In this document: in pieces, positions 25,989 to 31,624 of the stretch | Position numbering within the stretch: the first letter of the stretch is position 1 | Layout: each line of letters starts with the position of its first letter | Assembly: GCA_002433675.1 (NCBI GenBank) | Contig: DJIP01000367.1 | Span: 1 to 34,239, forward strand | Origin: Halomonas halophila | GTDB taxonomy: Bacteria; Pseudomonadota; Gammaproteobacteria; Pseudomonadales; Halomonadaceae | DNA length: 34,239 bases | Direction of reading: 5' to 3' | Notes under the pieces: model-generated | Databases searched by the model: none | The model's input: only the letters and a program-made list of their open reading frames with translations | What the model was told of the DNA's origin: nothing | Position numbers and translations under genes: made by a program

Positions 25989-26058
25989 GTCAGTTCGATG
26001 GTGTCAGTCGATGTTCGACCATGGCACTTGCGCGACCCGAATGTCAGCGGAAGACAGC
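25989..26058 (-). pseudogene. Duplicated 3' end of the RraA-like gene
   Basis: Read on the minus strand, 26031-25989 matches the last 13 codons and stop of the RraA-like gene (26121-26079) at 35 of 43 bases, exactly 90 bp downstream. It would encode A-S-A-M-V-E-H-R-L-T-P-S-N-stop beside the gene's own A-S-S-M-V-E-N-R-L-T-P-S-N-stop. Weaker similarity (CTTCCG, GACAT) continues to about 26058 with small gaps. A 13-mer, CGACGGCGTCAGC, occurs identically at 26086-26098 and 26063-26075. This is a decayed tandem duplication, not an active gene. Confidence 0.75.
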
Positions 26059-26079
26059 TTGCCGACGGCGTCAGCGTCG

Positions 26080-26751
26080 TTAGTTCGACGGCGTCAGCCG
26101 GTTTTCGACCATTGAACTTGCTCCGCTGATGTCCGGAAGGCACTCGCCCTGGGCCAGTCGCTCAAGGATGCGTTCTTCCTGGCGCTGCAGTTCCAGGGTG
26201 TGGTCGATCACCGCGTCGACCTCGGAGGGCGGCAGCACCACCACGCCATTCTCGTCGGCCAGCACCACGTCGCCGGCGGATACCACCACCCCACCGACGC
26301 TGACCGGCAGGTTCATGGCGCCGCCCTGGTCGGCGAGCTTGGTGGTCAGCGACGAGACGCCGCGGCTCCACACCGGGAAGCGCTTTGCGCGCAGGGTCGC
26401 AAGGTCGGTGGCGGTGCCGTCGATGATCACCCCGGCCAGTCCCAGGTGCGAGCCGACCTCGGTCAGCACCCCGCCCCAGCAGGCGTGACGACGATCGCCC
26501 TGGCGATCGATCACCAGCACATCGCCGGGACGCAGAAGGCGCATGGCGTGGTTGAGCAGGGTGCCGTCTCCCGGCGGCAGCGACAGGGTCACGGCGACCC
26601 CGGCCACCCGCACCTCGTCGAGCTGGCAGCGGATCTCGGGGTCGATGAAGCCCTCTTCGCGGAAGTGGCCGATGGTGGCGGTCTCGCACTCGAGCAGGCG
26701 CTGATGGCGGGCGGGGTCCAGCGGGGCGGGCAGGTCAGCGATGGTGTACAC
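26080..26751 (-). CDS. RraA-family / HMG-aldolase-like protein
   Basis: The 223-residue product belongs to the RraA-like fold family, which includes 4-hydroxy-4-methyl-2-oxoglutarate / 4-carboxy-4-hydroxy-2-oxoadipate aldolases. Visible blocks are L-L-R-P-G-D-V-L-V-I-D, W-G-G-V-L-T, L-G-L-A-G-V-I-I-D-G, F-P-V-W-S-R-G-V, P-V-S-V-G-G-V-V-V and G-D-V-V-L-A-D-E-N-G-V-V-V-L-P. The segment that normally reads G-x-x-R-D reads G-T-A-T-D, so the Arg thought to bind substrate in the aldolases is absent. The GTG at 26751 has AGGA at 26760-26763; the longer frame upstream overlaps dctM. It is the last gene of the TRAP operon, which suggests it acts on the imported acid. Exact activity is unknown. Confidence 0.85.
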   Translation of the reverse strand: MYTIADLPAPLDPARHQRLLECETATIGHFREEGFIDPEIRCQLDEVRVAGVAVTLSLPPGDGTLLNHAMRLLRPGDVLVIDRQGDRRHACWGGVLTEVGSHLGLAGVIIDGTATDLATLRAKRFPVWSRGVSSLTTKLADQGGAMNLPVSVGGVVVSAGDVVLADENGVVVLPPSEVDAVIDHTLELQRQEERILERLAQGECLPDISGASSMVENRLTPSN

Positions 26752-26762
26752 AGCGTTTTTCC

Positions 26763-28067
26763 TTATATCAGGCTCGGCAGCCAGGTGATCAGTCCCGGCA
26801 CCCAGTACAGCATCAGCATGCCGAACAGGAAGCACAGCACGATCGGCCAGGCGGCGGCGTAGATGGTCGGCATCGACACCGAGGGTGCCCCGCCCTTGAC
26901 CGCGAACAGGTTGTAGCCGAACGGCGGGGTCAGACTGCCCACCGCCAGGTTGATCAGAAACAGCGTCCAGAACCACACCGGGTCGAACCCGTAGGCCTTG
27001 AGCAGCGGGGCGTAGATCGGAATGACCACCATCATGAAGGCGATCTGGTCGATGAACATGCAGGCGATAAGCGGGATCAGCATCAACAGCAGCAGCATCA
27101 GGCCGGTGTCCAGATCCATGGCGGTGGCGGCGGCCACCAGCCCGGAGGTGGCCCCGGTAAAGGACAGAAGCTGACTGAACAGCTTGGAGCAGGCCAGGAT
27201 GGTGATGATCATGGCGCTGATCGACAGCGACGACAGCAGCGCCTGGCCGGCCATCTTGAGGCTGAACTTGCGGTAGTAGAAGGCCACCAGAATGGCCCCG
27301 AGCACGCCGGTGGCGGCGGACTCAGACGGCGTCGCCACCCCCAGCATCATCAGCCCCAGCACCGAGAAGATGATGATCGAGAACGGCGCCATGTTGGCCA
27401 GCGCCCGACCGCGCTGGCGCCAGTTGCCGCCGCCCGAGTCGTCCACCGCCGGTGCCCGCGACGGGTCCAGCATCATGCGCACCACCACGTAGGTCACGAA
27501 CAACCCGGCCAGGAGCATGCCCGGAATGATACCGGCGATCAAAAGGCGAGCGATGGAGACGTCGACCATGGAGCCGATGATGATCACCAGAAGGCTCGGC
27601 GGGATGATCGGTGCAAGGCCGGCACCGCCGAGGATCAGGCCGATCGACAGACGGTCGTCGTAGCCACGCTGCTGCATCGTCGGCAGCGCCGAACGGCTGA
27701 GCATGGCGGTCACCGCCAGGGCCGAGCCGGACAGTGCGCCGAACAGCGTCGACAGGGCTACCACGAAGAAGTACAGGCGGCCCTTGATGCGCCCCATCAA
27801 GGTGTCGAGGGAATCGAAGATGACGTCGATGGAGCCCGATCGGAACAGCAGCTCGCCCATCAGCACGAACAGCGCGATGGTGGTCAGCGTCTCCGAGGTG
27901 ACGGTGTCATAGACGCTGTTGGCAAACAGGCCGAAGCCGGCGCTGCCCATCAGCCAGAAGGTGCCGGCCACGTTGATCGCCAGAAAGGCCACAAACACCG
28001 GCACGCCGAGGGCGAACAGCCCCATCAGCAGGGCGACGGCCAGGCCCAGGGTGACATACCACTCCAT
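26763..28067 (-). CDS. dctM: TRAP transporter large permease, DctM type
   Basis: DctM is the large membrane subunit that moves the ligand delivered by the binding protein, driven by an ion gradient. The 434-residue product has the usual length and around a dozen hydrophobic helices. Typical segments are F-G-A-L-S-G-S-A-L-A-V-T-A, L-I-L-G-G-A-G-L-A-P-I-I-P-P-S, and L-I-P-L-I-A-C-M-F-I-D-Q-I-A. The start has AGGAGG inside the end of dctQ, 3 bp after its stop. The stop overlaps the Shine-Dalgarno of the RraA-like gene. Confidence 0.95.
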   Translation of the reverse strand: MEWYVTLGLAVALLMGLFALGVPVFVAFLAINVAGTFWLMGSAGFGLFANSVYDTVTSETLTTIALFVLMGELLFRSGSIDVIFDSLDTLMGRIKGRLYFFVVALSTLFGALSGSALAVTAMLSRSALPTMQQRGYDDRLSIGLILGGAGLAPIIPPSLLVIIIGSMVDVSIARLLIAGIIPGMLLAGLFVTYVVVRMMLDPSRAPAVDDSGGGNWRQRGRALANMAPFSIIIFSVLGLMMLGVATPSESAATGVLGAILVAFYYRKFSLKMAGQALLSSLSISAMIITILACSKLFSQLLSFTGATSGLVAAATAMDLDTGLMLLLLMLIPLIACMFIDQIAFMMVVIPIYAPLLKAYGFDPVWFWTLFLINLAVGSLTPPFGYNLFAVKGGAPSVSMPTIYAAAWPIVLCFLFGMLMLYWVPGLITWLPSLI

Positions 28068-28070
28068 CGT

Positions 28071-28586
28071 CTACGCCTCCTGCCGTGGACTGTCGCTGGG
28101 CCACTCGACGGTGGCGGGCAGCAGCGCGCGCCGCAGAAAGTGCAGCGCGGTGTTGGAAAAGCCGTAGCCGATAAAGCTCGACACCCACACCTTGGGGATA
28201 TCGAGCCCCATGGCGGTGGTGGTGCCGCTGGCCAACTGGCGAAGGCTCTCGCTGATCAGCATCCAGGCCGCCAGCGCGCACACCGCCGCGGTCAGCAGCG
28301 AGGTGAAGCGCTCGAAGCCCTGTCGACGGGCGGCGGGCAGGCTGTCCTGCAGCACGCTGATGGCGATATGCCCACGGGTACGGGCGAGTTCCGGCATGGC
28401 CAGGCTGGCCGACAGGCACAGGCAGTAGGCGACGATGGAGCTCGACCACAGGGTCGGGGCGTTGAAGAAGTAGCGGGCCACCACTTCGATCCAGAAACAC
28501 ACGACGATGCCACACAGGGTGGCACCGCCGAGGTAGAAGCCGAATCGCGTGAGGCCATCGTGCCAACGGGCAAGGGTAGCCAGCAT
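28071..28586 (-). CDS. dctQ: TRAP transporter small permease, DctQ type
   Basis: DctQ is the four-helix small subunit of TRAP transporters. The 171-residue product has helices near residues 17-37, 50-65, 90-112 and 130-150. Family features include W-I-E-V-V-A-R-Y-F-F-N-A-P-T-L-W and the L-A-R-T-R-G-H-I-A-I segment. It lies 13 bp after dctP and 3 bp before dctM, the standard P-Q-M order. No strong Shine-Dalgarno is visible before its ATG, so it may depend on coupling to dctP. Confidence 0.92.
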   Translation of the reverse strand: MLATLARWHDGLTRFGFYLGGATLCGIVVCFWIEVVARYFFNAPTLWSSSIVAYCLCLSASLAMPELARTRGHIAISVLQDSLPAARRQGFERFTSLLTAAVCALAAWMLISESLRQLASGTTTAMGLDIPKVWVSSFIGYGFSNTALHFLRRALLPATVEWPSDSPRQEA

Positions 28587-28599
28587 GGGAGCGATCCGA

Positions 28600-29613
28600 T
28601 CAGGGGGTCATGTCGTTGCTTTCGGCGATCTCGCGCATCTTGGCCACCGCCTCCGGCGACTTGTCGAGGCCGAGCTGCCAGATGCCTTCGGTCACCAGTT
28701 CGTCGAGACGCTCGGCGTCTTCCGGGGCGAACTCGGTTTCGTGCATGCCGAGCTCCCGCAGGCGCGCCCATTCCTCGACCGCCAGTTCGTCGAGCACCCC
28801 GGCGATCTCGCTTTCCAGCGCCTCGCCCTGGGCCAGCAGCACCGACTGCTCCTGCTCGCTGAGGCCATTGAAGGTGTCGAGGTTCATCAGCAGGTAGGTG
28901 TAGGTCTGGCCGAAGGTGGGCTTGGAGAAGTAGCCCGCCACCTCGTGCCAGCCAAGATCCTCGACGCCGTTGAGGCCCCAGGCGGCGCCGTCGATGACGT
29001 TACGATCCAACGAGGAGTAGACGTCGCCGCTGGACATCAGCACCGGCGTGCCACCCAGGCCCTGGGTCACGTTGGTGTAGGTGGGGCTGCCGCGCAGACG
29101 ACGTCCCTCGAGGCCCGGCGAGCCTTCGATGGGCTCCTTGAGCACGTACTGGAAACCGCTGGAGCCGAGCGGCGGAATCGCCAGAAGCTTCAGGCCGAGC
29201 TCGTTGTAGTGGCTGTCGATGAAGTCCCACAGGCCGGACTCGCGGGTCTTGGCGGGATCGACGAAGACACCGTCCATGGCCGCACCGACTCCGGTGGTGT
29301 TGGTGTGGTAGGCGCCGTGGGTGTAGAGCAGGTCGAACACCCCTACCGAGACCGGCTGCAGCTGTTCGAACGGCGGCACCACGTCGGGGCCATTGAGGCT
29401 GATGGAGACCTCGCCGTCGCTGGCGCCTTGGACCTTGTCGATATAGCGCTGGGCGACTTCGCGGGTGTAGGCCGAGGTCAGGTCGTAGCTCGACAGCATG
29501 CGCAGATCGGTGGCCTGGGCATCGGGTGACAGCGCCGACAGTGACAGGGCAGACAGCGACAGCGCGGACACGGTCAGGATGGAGCGGGAGAGTCGGGACA
29601 GGGAGCGATTCAT
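28600..29613 (-). CDS. dctP: TRAP transporter solute-binding protein, DctP type
   Basis: This is the periplasmic binding protein that captures the transported organic acid. From the ATG at 29613 (GGAAG upstream) the product is 337 residues, with a signal peptide containing three S-A-L-S-L-like repeats and ending A-Q-A before T-D-L-R-M. DctP-family features include G-R-R-L-R-G-S-P with the Arg that usually binds a carboxylate (about residue 165), G-G-T-P-V near 180, and D-G-A-A-W-G-L near 205. An in-frame ATG 10 codons upstream is less likely. A carboxylate ligand is inferred from the family; its identity is unknown. Confidence 0.93.
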   Translation of the reverse strand: MNRSLSRLSRSILTVSALSLSALSLSALSPDAQATDLRMLSSYDLTSAYTREVAQRYIDKVQGASDGEVSISLNGPDVVPPFEQLQPVSVGVFDLLYTHGAYHTNTTGVGAAMDGVFVDPAKTRESGLWDFIDSHYNELGLKLLAIPPLGSSGFQYVLKEPIEGSPGLEGRRLRGSPTYTNVTQGLGGTPVLMSSGDVYSSLDRNVIDGAAWGLNGVEDLGWHEVAGYFSKPTFGQTYTYLLMNLDTFNGLSEQEQSVLLAQGEALESEIAGVLDELAVEEWARLRELGMHETEFAPEDAERLDELVTEGIWQLGLDKSPEAVAKMREIAESNDMTP

Positions 29614-29693
29614 GGTCTTCCTCGCGTTTATGGTTGTTATCATCCGTGGCCGAGGCGGGATGCGTCCGGCAGAAGGATCTTCGATACCACTTC

Positions 29694-29723
29694 AATCTAG
29701 TCAGGCCGACACACCGGGGTCAA
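29694..29723 (-). promoter_or_regulatory. Candidate promoter of the dctPQM operon
   Basis: On the minus strand, TTGACC (29723-29718) and TAGATT (29699-29694) are separated by 18 bp. The -35 matches consensus at 5 of 6 bases and the -10 at 4 of 6. The start would lie near 29687, giving a leader of about 74 nt before dctP. Confidence 0.4.
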
Positions 29724-29736
29724 TGGAAAGGCACCG

Positions 29737-29751
29737 ATCGAGTTTTTCGAT
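29737..29751. promoter_or_regulatory. LysR-type T-N11-A palindrome
   Basis: ATCGA-GTTTT-TCGAT is a perfect 5-bp dyad with T and A at the T-N11-A spacing bound by LysR-type regulators. Its centre (29744) is about 57 bp upstream of the predicted dctP start, where activator sites are usual. The divergent lysR gene at 30252 is the likely partner. Confidence 0.45.
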
Positions 29752-29950
29752 TTTTAATATGTAGAATTTACGGAATTTATACAACAAAATGAAAATATAA
29801 AAACCAGAAAAATAAAGAGCACTATCTTGTGAAAAATCTCGTATTAAAGGGCTATTACCTCGAAGTATTTTACGCCAAACATGATAAGACAAAACCCCAA
29901 TAACGCCTGATAAACCATATAATACAACGACCTATAGAAAACACCTTCCT
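29752..29950. other. AT-rich island in the dctP-lysR divergent spacer
   Basis: By hand count 55 of 180 bases in 29761-29940 are G or C (about 31%), against clearly GC-rich flanking genes. It contains A and T runs and no convincing gene. A 63-codon minus-strand ORF (29701-29892) has no Shine-Dalgarno and no recognisable product. The rest of the 638-bp spacer (29951-30251) is ordinary in composition and holds the leader structure described separately. Confidence 0.8.
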
Positions 29951-30074
29951 TCGTATAGACGCCCACCCAGCTCCATCGTCGTTATTGCAACAGGCGACAA
30001 TTTCGACACCCTATCGGCCACCTTTCAGCAGAAGAACAGCTCTTTCCAGCAAGAAGGGATCGACTCGCCTGGCC

Positions 30075-30147
30075 GGTTACCCTCGACCAGGCCGAAGCTG
30101 GCAGGAGGTAACCCATGCCCGGCAACGGCCGACGGTGTATTCTCTGA
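30075..30147 (+). promoter_or_regulatory. Shine-Dalgarno hairpin and 10-codon leader ORF before lysR
   Basis: A near-ideal Shine-Dalgarno AGGAGGTA (30103-30110) precedes ATG at 30115 and a 10-codon ORF, M-P-G-N-G-R-R-C-I-L, ending at 30147. GGTAACC (30107-30113), which includes part of that Shine-Dalgarno, pairs perfectly with GGTTACC (30075-30081). An inner CCAG/CTGG stem (30087-30090 with 30098-30101) is separated by symmetric 5-nt internal loops. It lies about 105 bp upstream of lysR. It could be a leader controlling lysR; translation is unproven. Confidence 0.4.
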
Positions 30148-30251
30148 CAACAGCTTGGCCAACCATACACAGGCCAACATCAGGGCGCCTTCGGCGAGGA
30201 CAGATCGTCCGCACGAGCGCCTCTTGCTGACAGAAATGAAAGGAGCCGGTG

Positions 30252-31247
30252 ATGCGGCCGATTCACGACACCCTGGACTGGAACCTGCTGCGAACCTTTA
30301 TCGTCATCGTGCAGGAAGAGAGCGTGAGCAAGGCGGCGGTGCGCCTGTACCTGTCTCAGCCGGCGGTGAGCCTGTCGCTGAAACGGCTGGAAGAACGGCT
30401 GGGCCAGAAGCTGATCGAACGCGACAGCCATCGCTTTCGGGTGACCCAGGCGGGTCAGCTGGTGTACCGCGAGGCGGTGGATATCTACGCCAATGTGGCA
30501 CGCCTGGCGGCCTCGGTGGGGGAGTCGGACCCGGAGGTGGCCGGCCACGTCTCGCTGGCCTTTATCACCGGTATCCAGTGTCGCTTTCTCGACAGCGTGC
30601 TGGCGGCCTTCCATCGTCGCTATCCACAGATCACCTTCGAAATCGAGGACATGTCGAGCCAGGAGGTGCAGCACGCCCTGTCACAACGCCAGAGCGCGCT
30701 GGGTATCTGTCTGGCCCAGAGTTGCCCGGACAACCTCGACAGTCAGGTGCTAGCGCGTCAGCGCTATCGGCTGTACTGCGGGCGCAGCCACCGCCTGTTC
30801 GGCCGCGACAGTCTGCCCATGGAAGAACTCAAGCAGGAGGCCTACGTGTCCTTCGGCAGCGAGCAGCTCGACGGGGTGCTGTCGCCGCTGGCGGTGTTCC
30901 GCGCCCAGCACGGCCTCAAGGGCCCGGTGGTGGGGCAGTCCAGTCGTCTGCAGGAGATCCAGCGCATGGTCATGGCCGGCTGGGGTATCGGCTGCCTGCC
31001 GGAGCACCTGGTAGCCCGGCAGGTGGCGGACGGCGAGCTGTGGCCGCTGCCGCCCTACGACGGCGTGGCCGATATCGACCTGCACCTGATGTGGCACCGC
31101 GAAGGCCGCGCCAGCGTGGCGGAGACAACCTTTATCGAGTTCTTCCTCACCAGCATGGCCAAGGTGCCCATGGAGCACCGCCTGACCACCGGTATCGACG
31201 TGGCCGACGCCGCCCAGGCGCCCCTCGCCTTTGACGATACGCCCTGA
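30252..31247 (+). CDS. LysR-type transcriptional regulator
   Basis: The 331-residue product has an N-terminal winged helix-turn-helix (about residues 8-66: D-W-N-L-L-R-T-F, S-V-S-K-A-A-V-R-L-Y-L-S-Q-P-A-V-S-L-S-L-K-R-L-E). A periplasmic-binding-protein-like effector domain follows, with G-H-V-S-L-A-F-I-T-G near 98 and G-W-G-I-G-C-L-P near 240. ATG at 30252 with AAAGGAG at 30239-30245 is chosen over the GTG one codon earlier. It is divergent from dctPQM and is the probable regulator of that operon, responding to the transported acid or a derivative. Confidence 0.94.
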   Translation: MRPIHDTLDWNLLRTFIVIVQEESVSKAAVRLYLSQPAVSLSLKRLEERLGQKLIERDSHRFRVTQAGQLVYREAVDIYANVARLAASVGESDPEVAGHVSLAFITGIQCRFLDSVLAAFHRRYPQITFEIEDMSSQEVQHALSQRQSALGICLAQSCPDNLDSQVLARQRYRLYCGRSHRLFGRDSLPMEELKQEAYVSFGSEQLDGVLSPLAVFRAQHGLKGPVVGQSSRLQEIQRMVMAGWGIGCLPEHLVARQVADGELWPLPPYDGVADIDLHLMWHREGRASVAETTFIEFFLTSMAKVPMEHRLTTGIDVADAAQAPLAFDDTP

Positions 31248-31535
31248 CGAACGAGGATCGGAGCTGAGTACACCGACGTCGCCGGTCCTCCCCATTCACC
31301 AGCAAGACTCTTTGCACAAGTGTCTCCTGGATCGTTTCGCGTTTGTACCAGAACGCGCCCTGCCCGCCCCTCGTCGATAACGCCTGAACTCGACATTTTG
31401 CGGCACATCTTGGACGACATGGATGTTTCTAGCGTAAGCCCTTTCTGAAAGCACCTTCTTCCTGCTGTCCCGGCCTCGCCTCGCCAGTAGGATCCTCCAG
31501 AGTCGAACCACTGCGTCGTTCAGGGAGGATCCACC
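31248..31535. other. Spacer between lysR and the rhs unit
   Basis: This spacer of about 290 bp is less GC-rich than the genes around it. I see no convincing gene, terminator, promoter or operator in it. It ends at the GGGAGG Shine-Dalgarno of the small ORF at 31536. Confidence 0.6.
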
Positions 31536-31622
31536 GTGCCATCTACCCTCGTTCCTTCATCCCCATCTCATGAGCTGCCATCGGTACCTGGCGACCAGCC
31601 AAACGTGACCGGAGGGCACTGA
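31536..31622 (+). CDS. 28-codon Ser/Pro-rich ORF upstream of rhs
   Basis: GTG at 31536 follows GGGAGG (31523-31528). The 28-codon frame is rich in Pro and Ser (starts V-P-S-T-L-V-P-S-S-P, ends N-V-T-G-G-H) and stops at 31622, two bases before the rhs ATG. The rhs Shine-Dalgarno lies inside it, so translation here would pass directly over the rhs start. It resembles no known family. It may be a coupling leader, a small protein, or chance. Confidence 0.35.
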   Translation: MPSTLVPSSPSHELPSVPGDQPNVTGGH

Positions 31623-31624
31623 GG

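Noticed and set aside
26752..26976. Longer N-terminus for the RraA-like protein
   Set aside because: It would overlap dctM by more than 200 bp in another frame. The GTG at 26751 has a good Shine-Dalgarno and starts at the family's normal place.
29737..29757. The ATCGA dyad followed by T-run read as an intrinsic terminator
   Set aside because: The stem is only 5 bp and AT-rich, and no plus-strand gene precedes it. A regulator site explains it better.
29701..29892. 63-codon minus-strand ORF in the AT-rich island
   Set aside because: No Shine-Dalgarno, no similarity I recognise, and stop codons are placed as expected by chance. Kept only as a note within the island.
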